Below, in pieces: positions 22,748 to 31,297 of a stretch of DNA of 44,509 nt (its first letter is position 1; each line of letters starts with the position of its first letter). The notes beneath the pieces were generated by a model. The model was not told where the DNA came from and did no database searches. It saw only the letters and a program-made list of their open reading frames with translations. Position numbers and translations under genes: made by a program. Origin of the DNA: Myxococcales bacterium. Its GTDB lineage: Bacteria > Myxococcota_A > Polyangia > Polyangiales > JAFGIB01. The DNA lies in contig JAPPOT010000104.1 in assembly GCA_028817855.1 (NCBI GenBank), positions 1-44,509 on the forward strand, given 5' to 3'.

Positions 22748-25700
22748 TCAGTCCGGGATCTCGCAGGTGTAGGTCACGTCCCAGTAGTCTAGCGTGGGTG
22801 CCGCCGTGCGCGCAGAGTTCGCTCGCAGGTCGATGGCGTAGCGAGTCCACGGGAGTCCGAGCTCACTGGTGGGGAATACGGTGGCGATGTCGGGCGAGCC
22901 GTCCGTGCCCACGCAGATGCCGTTCTGGCACTGCAGCCCGGCTGGGCACTCCGGGTCCATCGTGCACGTCACGGACGAGCTGAAATGGATGCACACGTCG
23001 TTCGGCGTGATGTTCGGCAACGTGTCCGCGCAGACCGTGCTGGACGAGCAGCCGCCGCTGCACAGCCCCATCGCGCCGACGATCACGACGGCGTTCACGC
23101 TACAGCCGGCGAGCTGCGCCTCGGTGCCGGCAGCGCACGCGCCGACCCAAATCGAGGTCCCGTCGGGCACGTGGGCCTTCATGTACAGGCCCTGCCAGTC
23201 GGGCCGAAGATCGTCGGGACAGGCCCGCGCCTCGAGCGTCTGCAGGTAGGTGCCATCCTCGGGGACCTGCGGGTCCAGATCGCCGTTGGGTACGAGCAGG
23301 ACCGGCACCTCCTCCAGAAGGTAGGTGGGCCCGCCGGCCACACCGGGCGTGTTGCCGACCATCTGGAGCACGAAGGCGTAGGCACCGTCGGCCCGCGAGG
23401 GGTTGTCCGGTACGTTCCCCGGCACCGGCGGGTTTTCGAATGTGATAGCGAAGCTGGGCATCTCGCCCGCCTGACAGCGCAGGTAGGTGGTCCCGCTGAC
23501 GCCGTCGCACAGGGTCGCATCGTCGGGCGCGATGGTCGTGGTGAACGGATTCGGATCGAGGCTCGGATCGGTGGACTGGTCCACCACCTGCCAGGTCACG
23601 TCGAGCGCGTAGTGCTGCGCCAGGTCGTTGATGCCCGCCATCACCTGAGTGCCGAGGTCCGAGCCGTCGGCCTGACCGACGTAGCTCAGGGGCTGCATGC
23701 CGGTTCCCGGGTCGACCTCCGCCCGACTCGCAGTGGCGAGCGCATCCGCGTCGCTCCTGGCGGCCGTGCAGTCCGCGCCGCTGCCGCTGCAGCTGACGAC
23801 GCTGGCCACGCGCACATCCTCGGCGTTGAGCGCAGACAGGGCGTCGGCGTAGGTCGGCGGCGTGTACGAGAACGGCGTAGGCTCGTCGCCCACGAGCAGA
23901 CGGTAGTCGCCCTGCTCACCTGCTCCACCGCCCTTGACCACCGCATAGTAGGTGCCATTGCCGAGGTCGTACTGGCTGATCTCCGAGTGGGTGACGCTAC
24001 CGCTGGCGTCGTCGTTGCAGGTCAGGCGCGCGTCGTCCTCGGCATCGCGGATGCGCAGGTTGTACGCGCCGCTCTCGCCTGAACCCTTGCCCTTGACCAC
24101 GATGTAGTAGGTGCCGGGGTCCAAGGGACCCGTGCTGATGCTCGAACGCACGCCATCGGCAGCACCGTCGTCGTCGCAAGCCACGCGCTGCACGGACCCG
24201 GCAACGACGTTACCACCGTTGTTCAAGACGTCCTGCCCCTCCGGGTTGGCGCAGACCGCCGGAGAGTTGTTCTCGCAGAACGACCGACAGCCCGTGTCCC
24301 CGGCCTCGCCCTCGAGGCAGATGCACGCGGCGTTGCTGCTGCAATCGAGCCCGACGTCGATCGTGGACGGGTCGCGCCGAAGGACGCAGAGGGAGTCGTC
24401 GTCGCAGTCGCTGGAGCCCTTGCCGCAGTCCGAGTTGCTGCCGCACTCGATCTGCAGCGTGGCGTCGTCATTGACGTCGAACTCGCCGATCTCGCCGTTG
24501 TTGTGCACCATGTAGCAGAAGGAGTTGCCCTCGCAGTTGATGTCGGTGTCGTCGTGCGAGGGCGCCGTGGGTCCGAAGTCGAAGCCACACTTGGTGTTGT
24601 CCTCGCAGTACATCGAGTCGAACTCGACCGAACCCGCTGCGATGACCTGGACATAGAAGGTCGAGTCTCCGCGGACGTTGACGTTGTCGAGCCTCACCGT
24701 CTGGCCCGGCGCGTTGATGACGAAGACACAGGTCGAGCCGTTGAGGCAATCCACGTCGTCGAGGCGCGGGTTGCTGCCGGTGAGGTAGAAGCCGCACCAC
24801 CCGTTCGGCGAGCCGCTGTCGCACGCCCAGTCCTGATTGCACGACCCGCCGTTGCACAACACGCCGTCGCCGTTGCGGTTCCAGTCGTTCCAGCCCTCCT
24901 CGAAGAACTCGTCGTAGGGCACCCAGCCCGTCCACGACGTGGCGACGGGCTCCACGTGGTCCCGGAACAGCGCGATCACCGTGTCGAAGCTGCTGCCCAC
25001 GGTGTCGATCGTCAGGTCGGCACCGGAGGCGCCCACCTCGAATTGGTAAACGGCGTCTGGAGCGCTGGAGTCGTTGCCGAGGCAGCCCATCAAGTTGGAG
25101 CCGACCTCGTTGCCGAGGCCGCTGCTGTTCGCGCCGCTGAGGCTGAGGTCGTAGCCACCGATCTCGGTGCCGGCGGCCGGCAGCTCGAAGCCCTGGACCT
25201 CGGTGTCGGTCAGCGAGTTGTTCGCGATCGGGACCGTCACCGACGTCAGGATGATCGGCAGGTCGTCGTGCAAGGAGACGACCGTGTCGAAGCTAGAGCC
25301 CTCGGTGCTGAGCGTGATCGGCGTGGTGGCGCCGGCGGCCAGACCGGAGATCGTGAGCTCGTGAACGATGTCACCGCTCGTTCCGTCGGCATCGCAGCTC
25401 ACCACACTCGCGGGAAGGGTCGCGGCGCTGGTCGTGCCGAGGTACTCGGTCCAGGTCGTGGTCACATCGCCCAGGTCCTTCGGGTCGACGAAGGTCCCGG
25501 CGCCCGACTGGGCCGTGAGGTCGACGCTCGTGCTCGGCGGTATTGGAGCCTGGAGCGACGCGGCGTAGTCGTAGCCAGCGGTCGGACCATTGTGGAGCGG
25601 ACGGTCGGTGAGCACCACGACGAGCGCGACCGCGTCATCGCGAAAGCACGGGTAGCCGCGCGTCCCACTCGGGCAATCGGTGCGCGCGGCCAGACTCGGG

Positions 25701-26692
25701 TTGCCCGGCCCCACGTCGAAACCGTCCTGCGTGGCGAGCGCTTCGAGCGCGACGATCTGTGACGTCGCCACATCACCGAAGGACGTGAGGTCCTCGGTGC
25801 CCAGACCGGAGAGCGCGCTCTCGGTCAGCACGCCGTCGGCGTCCATATCCTGGACGTGGGAAAAGGCAACCTGGCCCGCGCCCGCATGGGGCGAGAACGG
25901 GATCTCGCGGAAGTAGCCCGCGCCAAACCAGGGGTCCCGGGCGACACAGCGGACGCCTTCGATCAAGCCGGTTCCGTGGGCGTCCGGCGAGCCATCTCCA
26001 TCACGGTCTACGCAGGTGTTGGCACCGACGTAGTCGGTGGCGCTGGTCAGCTCGGCGGTCAGGGCCGCGAGCTCCTGCGACATCGAGTCCTCGAGGTCGA
26101 TCAGGAAGTAGACGTCGACCTTGTTCAGGCTCACGGGGAGCGAGTCGAGCAACGTCGTGACCTGCTCGCCGGGGAGCAGCGTGGCGATGATCGGTGGGTT
26201 ATTGCCGCTCACCGACGGCGGCGACGTGCCCGGCGGCAGACCGTCCTCACCAGACTCGAGGGTGATCCCCATCGGATCGGCATAGATGAGGCCGCCTGTG
26301 GAGTTGCTGCCGTCCAAGGGGCCGTCGGCGGGGTCCAGGTCATCGGTCGCTTTGAAGCATCGGACGTTGCAGGTGTCGCAGTTCGGCACCCCGCCGTCTT
26401 CGTCGCGTTGGTCGTCGATCAGGGCGTGCGTGCTACCCGCCGTGTCGGCGGCGTAGGTCTGGAGATCCGTGCAGGCGCTCCAGATGCCGTCCAGGCAGTA
26501 GCGCGTGCCCTCGACGCACAGATCGGGGTCATCCTGCTCGTCCGGGAAGCAGGGCTGCTGCTGACCGTCGATGCAGCTGCAGCCTTCCTCCGGGCGCACG
26601 CAGCGACGGTCGTGGCCGTCTGCCTGGGGCTGCGGGGGCGCCTCGATGCAGGCGCCGACCAGCGTCACCAGCAACAGAGCGACCCCTCTCAT
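22748..26692 (-). CDS. Large surface lipoprotein with integrin-β-like VWA and PPC domains
   Basis: A 1314-residue lipoprotein. Start ATG 26692 has GGGAGAG upstream and a short signal with lipobox LVGAC. Residues 25-115 are Cys-rich (CVRPEEGCSCIDGQQQPC…). Residues 190-420 form a VWA-like domain related to the integrin β I-domain (KVDVYFLIDLEDSMSQELAALT), in which the MIDAS motif DLSYS has become DLEDS. Then come PPC (prepeptidase C-terminal) modules (SSFDTVVSLHDDLP, SSFDTVIALFRDHVEP, GTYYIVVKGKGSG, GTYYAVVKGGGAG). A Cys-rich insertion of about 220 residues (about 595-815) splits one PPC module. A final Cys-rich C-terminal part ends in LDYWDVTYTCEIPD. Likely an adhesion or Ca-binding surface protein. 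Confidence 0.9.
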   Translation of the reverse strand: MRGVALLLVTLVGACIEAPPQPQADGHDRRCVRPEEGCSCIDGQQQPCFPDEQDDPDLCVEGTRYCLDGIWSACTDLQTYAADTAGSTHALIDDQRDEDGGVPNCDTCNVRCFKATDDLDPADGPLDGSNSTGGLIYADPMGITLESGEDGLPPGTSPPSVSGNNPPIIATLLPGEQVTTLLDSLPVSLNKVDVYFLIDLEDSMSQELAALTAELTSATDYVGANTCVDRDGDGSPDAHGTGLIEGVRCVARDPWFGAGYFREIPFSPHAGAGQVAFSHVQDMDADGVLTESALSGLGTEDLTSFGDVATSQIVALEALATQDGFDVGPGNPSLAARTDCPSGTRGYPCFRDDAVALVVVLTDRPLHNGPTAGYDYAASLQAPIPPSTSVDLTAQSGAGTFVDPKDLGDVTTTWTEYLGTTSAATLPASVVSCDADGTSGDIVHELTISGLAAGATTPITLSTEGSSFDTVVSLHDDLPIILTSVTVPIANNSLTDTEVQGFELPAAGTEIGGYDLSLSGANSSGLGNEVGSNLMGCLGNDSSAPDAVYQFEVGASGADLTIDTVGSSFDTVIALFRDHVEPVATSWTGWVPYDEFFEEGWNDWNRNGDGVLCNGGSCNQDWACDSGSPNGWCGFYLTGSNPRLDDVDCLNGSTCVFVINAPGQTVRLDNVNVRGDSTFYVQVIAAGSVEFDSMYCEDNTKCGFDFGPTAPSHDDTDINCEGNSFCYMVHNNGEIGEFDVNDDATLQIECGSNSDCGKGSSDCDDDSLCVLRRDPSTIDVGLDCSSNAACICLEGEAGDTGCRSFCENNSPAVCANPEGQDVLNNGGNVVAGSVQRVACDDDGAADGVRSSISTGPLDPGTYYIVVKGKGSGESGAYNLRIRDAEDDARLTCNDDASGSVTHSEISQYDLGNGTYYAVVKGGGAGEQGDYRLLVGDEPTPFSYTPPTYADALSALNAEDVRVASVVSCSGSGADCTAARSDADALATASRAEVDPGTGMQPLSYVGQADGSDLGTQVMAGINDLAQHYALDVTWQVVDQSTDPSLDPNPFTTTIAPDDATLCDGVSGTTYLRCQAGEMPSFAITFENPPVPGNVPDNPSRADGAYAFVLQMVGNTPGVAGGPTYLLEEVPVLLVPNGDLDPQVPEDGTYLQTLEARACPDDLRPDWQGLYMKAHVPDGTSIWVGACAAGTEAQLAGCSVNAVVIVGAMGLCSGGCSSSTVCADTLPNITPNDVCIHFSSSVTCTMDPECPAGLQCQNGICVGTDGSPDIATVFPTSELGLPWTRYAIDLRANSARTAAPTLDYWDVTYTCEIPD

Positions 26693-26823
26693 GGAGCTCT
26701 CCCTCGCGCACTGCAGCCGTCGAATACCCGGCATCACCCGATGGTACGCTGACATACGGGTTCTTCGTCCGCAATGACGCGCTTCACTCTCTGCAAGCGC
26801 AGCCGACCGTTTGCGTCCCCGAG

Positions 26824-28266
26824 TCATGGCGTCCAGCACGCGTAGGTGAATGTCTCCGCATCGTCGACATCGCCGTCGGCATCGCCGTCGCGCGCAATGG
26901 AGAGCAGGTTGCCCGCGCTGTCGTACATGCGCATCTCCACAGCCACGACCGTGGTGCCATCGGCGTTCAGATCCACCTCGATGGACAGCAGTCGTCCCGC
27001 GCTGTCGTAGGTGTGGCGGGTGATGCGATCGACGGATCCATCGCCGTCTCCATCGCGCTCCTCGGTCAGCAGGCGGTCCCCGTCATCGTAGTCGTATTCG
27101 ATCATGTACACGACGTCGCCGCTGTCATCGGCGTAGTGGGTGTGGGTCGCGAGCAGCCCGCCGACGTACATGTAGACATCGCGCGACTCCAGCACGCCAT
27201 CCTCGAGCTCCTCTTCCGTGAGCAGATTGCCGTCGGCATCGTAGGTGCGCACCTCCACCGGCATGCCCGTGGCCCCCTCGTCGACCGATTCCGACTCCAA
27301 CGTTCCGCCAGCCGCATAGGTCCACGTCACCACGCGATCGGCCATGTCGTCGGCGTCCTCGTCGAGTGTATGGCTCAGCGGTCGGCCCTCGCCGTCATGG
27401 GTCCAGGTCTCGCGACGCACCACGGTGCCGGGATCGCCGAGCAAGCGCTCCTCGGTGAGCAGGTTGCCGTCGCCGTCGTAGGTGAAGACGCGCGACTCGT
27501 CGATGGGTGCGTCGCCCAGGTCGCGGTCGATCTCGATGCGCGTCAACCGGCCACTGTCGTACATGTGCGTGGTGCGCTCCTCGAATTGACCGTCCCCATC
27601 GCGATCTCGCCGAATCAGGTCGAGCCGCCCGTCGCTGTGGTAGGTCCACTCAGTGCGGTCCAGCTGCGTGCCGTCGTCCAGCACGTCGAAGACCTCGCTT
27701 AGCTTGGCGCCGGCCGCGTCGAAGGTCGTATCCAGATCGACCGTGTCGTCTGCATCCCAGTCGAGCCGGGAGCGAACCACGCGCCCCGCGTCGTCGTAGT
27801 CGGTGCGGGTGCGCTCGTCCGCGGTGCCATCCGCACCGGCAGCGCCCGAGCCGTCGCGCGAGTCCCGCTCCTCCAGCGTGACGCGGTCGGCCCCGTCGTA
27901 GCCTAGCGTCACCCGCTCGTCGATCTCGCCGTCGTTGCCGAGATCCTTCTCGTGGATGCAGGGCCCCGCGTAGAGCTCTGGATCGGGAGCTGAGGCGTCC
28001 GGAGTCTCCGCGTCTGCCGTGGAGCCGTCGCGCGGGTCGGAGCCGTCGGGGCCGGTGTCGCCCGATTGCGGGTCGCCGCCGTCCGGGCCGTCGCCGTCCC
28101 CCCCGGCGTCCATCTCGCCGCCCGGCCCATCGTCTCCGTCACCAGTGCCAGCGTCTGGACCCCCAGTGCCGACCGTGTCGGCATCACTGCTGTCGTCGCC
28201 GCACGCACCCAACAGCACGATGAACGCCAACATCAACCCGCGTCGTACACCCAAGGACCCCGCCAT
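26824..28266 (-). CDS. YD-repeat-like lipoprotein with Asp-rich calcium-binding-type loops
   Basis: About 480 residues. The lipobox is LLGAC near residue 22, then a long Gly/Asp linker (to about residue 115). The rest is a run of about 12 repeats, each about 30 residues, ending in a YD-type motif: YDGADRVTLEERD, YDDAGRVVRSRLD, YDSGRLTRIEID, YDGDGNLLTEERL, YDSAGRLLSIEVD. Between them lie Asp-rich loops (DRDGDGQFEER, DGDGDGSVDR, DGDADGDVDD) that look like calcium-binding loops. RHS/YD repeats usually form a β-shell that encloses toxins or binds sugars, but there is no core toxin here and the length is small. Start ATG 28266 gives the normal signal; no good ribosome site. Confidence 0.87.
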   Translation of the reverse strand: MAGSLGVRRGLMLAFIVLLGACGDDSSDADTVGTGGPDAGTGDGDDGPGGEMDAGGDGDGPDGGDPQSGDTGPDGSDPRDGSTADAETPDASAPDPELYAGPCIHEKDLGNDGEIDERVTLGYDGADRVTLEERDSRDGSGAAGADGTADERTRTDYDDAGRVVRSRLDWDADDTVDLDTTFDAAGAKLSEVFDVLDDGTQLDRTEWTYHSDGRLDLIRRDRDGDGQFEERTTHMYDSGRLTRIEIDRDLGDAPIDESRVFTYDGDGNLLTEERLLGDPGTVVRRETWTHDGEGRPLSHTLDEDADDMADRVVTWTYAAGGTLESESVDEGATGMPVEVRTYDADGNLLTEEELEDGVLESRDVYMYVGGLLATHTHYADDSGDVVYMIEYDYDDGDRLLTEERDGDGDGSVDRITRHTYDSAGRLLSIEVDLNADGTTVVAVEMRMYDSAGNLLSIARDGDADGDVDDAETFTYACWTP

Positions 28267-28505
28267 GGCCGATCGTCTTATCACCTGGGAGGCGACCAAG
28301 CCGCCCGGCGATGCTCCCAGTTTAGATACAGTTATGATCCAGAACGCAGTTCCTTCAAACATCCCGCAGCAGGGGAAATCACCACGGGGCACAGAACTCC
28401 CTCAAAAAAGCACATCTGCCCTGCAAGGTTAAGCTCTCGCTGGCCACTCCTGACCCGTCAATCGGGCCCGGATCGCAGCAAAGCCGACAACGCGGGTGCG
28501 CGCCG

Positions 28506-29408
28506 CTATTGCTCGTCGTCCCCAGAAGCGACGCGACAGCGGTTGTTGGTGCAGACCATGCCGTCGGGGCAGCCATCGTCGGCGTCGCTGCAGTCGAGGC
28601 GACACAGACCGGTGCCGCCCATGCTGCAGCCGGCCTCGATGCTGCCGCTGGAGGGCGCTTCGGTGCAGTCCTCGCTGCTCTCGCAGGCCTGTGTGCAGAA
28701 TCCAGCTCCCGCGCCGGGCCCAGGGCCCTGCGCGGCGTTGCAGACCAGATCGCCGGCGCAGTCCGCGCTGGACTCGCAGCGCTCGAACGCACCCGCGGTC
28801 GCCAGGACGTTCGCGGGATAGTTGCAGCGGTTGCCGAGGCACTCCATGCCCGCGGGGCAGTCGCCGTCGTCCTCGCCTCCGCACTCCACGCGGCAGGCAT
28901 TGCGCCCCGAGGAGCAGGTGTAGGTCGCGCCGGTGAGCGCGCCGCAGCCCCCGTCGTCCGTGCAGCTGGCGGTGCAAAAACCGACCTCGTCCGTCGTGTA
29001 GCAGGCCAGCCCCATGTTGCAGTCGCGGTCGGACTCGCACAGCGCACCCTGGTTGCCGTCGCGTGCAGGCATGAACGCGGGCTCGGGGTCGGGCTCCGCC
29101 TCATCGTCCTGCCCTTCGTCTCCGCCTTCGCTGCCGTCGCCGTCACTGGCCGCGCCATCATCTTGCGCGCCGTCGTCGGTCGCGCCGTCGTCGCCCGCGG
29201 GCTCGTCGGCGCTCCCGGAGCTAGACGACGTGTCCGAGGCATCGTCCGTGTCCGTGCCCTCGTCGCCGCCGTTGGGCGCTGCCGCCGCGTCCGCGCTGCC
29301 GCCATCGCCCCGGGGGCAGTCCTCCCCGCTGCAATCGTCGCTGTCATCGCCGCAAGCCACGCCGCCTGCCAGCGCCAGGCAGATTCCGATCACCAGACCA
29401 TGTCGCAT
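28506..29408 (-). CDS. Cys-rich lipoprotein, similar in plan to the one at 18.3 kb
   Basis: A 300-residue lipoprotein with ATG 29408 and strong ribosome site GGAGGGTGG. The lipobox is GGVAC. A Ser/Asp/Gly linker to about residue 105 comes before four or five Cys-rich modules: CESDRDCNMGLACYTTDEVGFC, CTDDGGCGALTGATYTC, CESSADCAGDLVCN, CESSEDCTEAPS, CSDADDGCPDGMVCTNNRC. The pattern (C-x5-C-x3-6-C-x(n)-C) is repeated, as in other myxobacterial surface proteins. No enzymatic motif. Likely an outer-surface protein; partner unknown. Confidence 0.88.
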   Translation of the reverse strand: MRHGLVIGICLALAGGVACGDDSDDCSGEDCPRGDGGSADAAAAPNGGDEGTDTDDASDTSSSSGSADEPAGDDGATDDGAQDDGAASDGDGSEGGDEGQDDEAEPDPEPAFMPARDGNQGALCESDRDCNMGLACYTTDEVGFCTASCTDDGGCGALTGATYTCSSGRNACRVECGGEDDGDCPAGMECLGNRCNYPANVLATAGAFERCESSADCAGDLVCNAAQGPGPGAGAGFCTQACESSEDCTEAPSSGSIEAGCSMGGTGLCRLDCSDADDGCPDGMVCTNNRCRVASGDDEQ

Positions 29409-30019
29409 CTCAACCACCCTCCCGTTCCCTGGGGTGCTTAAACCGGCTTTCGGCGCCCCGCGGTACCGGAGTCTTGGTCCGGCAGTTTCACGGGGGGTGG
29501 GCACCGATACCGCGCCTTGGGCGGCGCGCCTCGACGCGCTTGCGTAGTCGCACTACGAGCCACTCCGGCCCGCGAAGCTGGCCGTTCGCGACAAGCCCTG
29601 TGCTTGCGGCGTCACGATCCATCGACACGTGAGGCAAACGATCTCGCACCACGGTACCGCCGATCCTGCCATGTGACACCGACTGCCAACCGAGGCGCGC
29701 CCTAGGCAGGTCCGGCTTCGGTGACGAGACGCGCGACGGTGCTGCAGCGTGACGTCTGGCGATTCGCTGCGAGACAGGGCAGAGTCGCGAGCACTGGCTC
29801 GTCGCGTCGCCCCGCTTTCGCCTCGCCGTCCTCCCGGCATGGTGTTTGCAACGTTACGTAAGTGGAACGTCGGGACGTTTCAGTACGTCGTACAGGCCTG
29901 GGATCTAGGCGCACATGCCAATGCGGCCATGTGAAGCAGTGATCGCAGTCCACGCACTGTGACAGGTGCAGCACCGATAGCGGCCAGGGTGGGCCGCTCT
30001 AAGCCAGTGGGATTCGAAA
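29409..30019. other. 611-base intergenic region upstream of the copper-monooxygenase-like operon
   Basis: No gene is supported here; the ORFs that can be drawn have no recognisable domain. It must hold the divergent promoters for the Cys-rich lipoprotein and for the operon starting at 30020. The most notable part is a cluster of ACGT motifs at 29851-29888 (listed separately). Codon-like G/C periodicity is weak, so an old, decayed gene is possible but not shown. Confidence 0.5.
29851..29888. promoter_or_regulatory. Cluster of five ACGT motifs, candidate regulator-binding region
   Basis: ACGT occurs at 29851, 29856, 29867, 29875 and 29885. Such density is striking in a genome this G/C-rich, where A and T are scarce. 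The last site lies in GTACGTCGTAC, a partial palindrome. The cluster is 132 bases before the operon start, where a transcription activator or repressor could bind. Confidence 0.4.
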
Positions 30020-31258
30020 ATGGATATCGCCAGGATCACAACGAGCTGTCTCTTCTGTCTCGCGATCGGATGCGGCACGGACGCACCGGCCGATACGGCG
30101 CCCGTCGACACGGGTTTGCCCACCGTGGGTCCGCCCACCGCGATGATGCCCACACCGACACCGGGCGCCGCGCCGGGCACCGCAGGCACCCAGGCGCCAG
30201 CCCCCGCGGCCGCCGATCCCGCGGCGCAGCCGGCGACGCCGCCGACGCCCGCGGACATGCCCGGCATGGACGACCCCGCGGCCGCCGATCCCGCGGCGCC
30301 CCCCATGTACGAGATGGCGATGGACGAGTGCGGTCTCAACACCGGCTTCATCGGTGATGAGTACTGCATCCTCCCGCCCCCGCCGGACAAGGGCTTCCAG
30401 CTTCACATCGGGCCGTCGAACTACGACAACCCCGAGTCCGAGTACGTTCTCGGCCCCGGCCAGGAGGTCACCAACGACCTGCGCTCCGTGTCGGGCAACA
30501 GCGAGGAAACGTACTTCTACTACCGCCAGTACCGCATGCGGCCCGGCGCGCACCACATGATCGCCAGCCAGGGATCCGGCGGGCTGGGCGGGCGTCGCAT
30601 CGCCACCTCGAACACGAATGCGCTCGACAGCCCTCCCGGCGGCATCGTGGCGCCCGAGAACGAGGGCGTCGGCGTCCAGCTCGGCGCCAACACGACCATC
30701 AGCGTGAGCCTGCACTCCATCAACACGACCGACCAGCCGGTCCTGCGCGAGATCTGGATCAACTTCTGGTACGTCGATCCCGACACGGTCACCCAGCCCG
30801 CTTCGCAGCTCTTTCACCTCGGGGATCCCACCTTCGCCATCCAGCCCGGCGAGGAGACCACGCTCGGCCCCTATACCTGCGACATCCCGTCCGACGGGCG
30901 GATGCTCTGGTTCTACGGCCACCGCCACGCCAACAACTTGCGCTTCACCGCGTGGCGCGTCCGTGGAAGCCAGCGCGACCTCTTCTACGAGGGCTACGAC
31001 TGGGAAGACGTCCTGGTGCTCGAGTACTCGAGCCTGATCGACAACCCGCTGCCCGATCGCGAGCGACACATCGAAGGCGGCTGGACCGGTCCACTCGACT
31101 TCCAGGCCGGCGACAAGATCGAGTGGGAATGCCACGTGCGCAACATGACCGATGGCGTCGTTCGCTTCGCCAACGAGACGTACACGGGCGAGATGTGCAT
31201 CCTCGATGGTGAGATGGTTGGCACGAACTGCAGCGGCGGCGGCGGGTTTGGATTCTGA
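30020..31258 (+). CDS. Copper type II (PHM-like) monooxygenase lipoprotein
   Basis: A 412-residue lipoprotein: lipobox AIGC (Cys18), then a Pro/Ala-rich linker to about residue 105. The catalytic part matches peptidylglycine α-hydroxylating monooxygenase: HHM at 178-180 (in RPGAHHMIAS) and H232 (SLHSIN) correspond to the CuH-site ligands, H301 and H303 in YGHRHANN and M392 in TYTGEMC to the CuM-site ligands. So all six copper ligands appear present. Such enzymes hydroxylate a C-H bond using O2 and two electrons (ascorbate in animals). The substrate here is unknown. It is first of a three-gene operon (next gene 39 bases later) that adds a PQQ-like propeller and a cytochrome-like protein, possible electron partners. 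Confidence 0.88.
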   Translation: MDIARITTSCLFCLAIGCGTDAPADTAPVDTGLPTVGPPTAMMPTPTPGAAPGTAGTQAPAPAAADPAAQPATPPTPADMPGMDDPAAADPAAPPMYEMAMDECGLNTGFIGDEYCILPPPPDKGFQLHIGPSNYDNPESEYVLGPGQEVTNDLRSVSGNSEETYFYYRQYRMRPGAHHMIASQGSGGLGGRRIATSNTNALDSPPGGIVAPENEGVGVQLGANTTISVSLHSINTTDQPVLREIWINFWYVDPDTVTQPASQLFHLGDPTFAIQPGEETTLGPYTCDIPSDGRMLWFYGHRHANNLRFTAWRVRGSQRDLFYEGYDWEDVLVLEYSSLIDNPLPDRERHIEGGWTGPLDFQAGDKIEWECHVRNMTDGVVRFANETYTGEMCILDGEMVGTNCSGGGGFGF

Positions 31259-31297
31259 CATCGACCGCCGAGCTGACACCCACCGAGCCTCCCGCCC

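Noticed and set aside
29488-29974. Minus-strand ORFs in the 29.4-30.0 kb gap, considered as transposase remnants
   Set aside because: No transposase motif, no terminal inverted repeats and no direct repeats could be seen.
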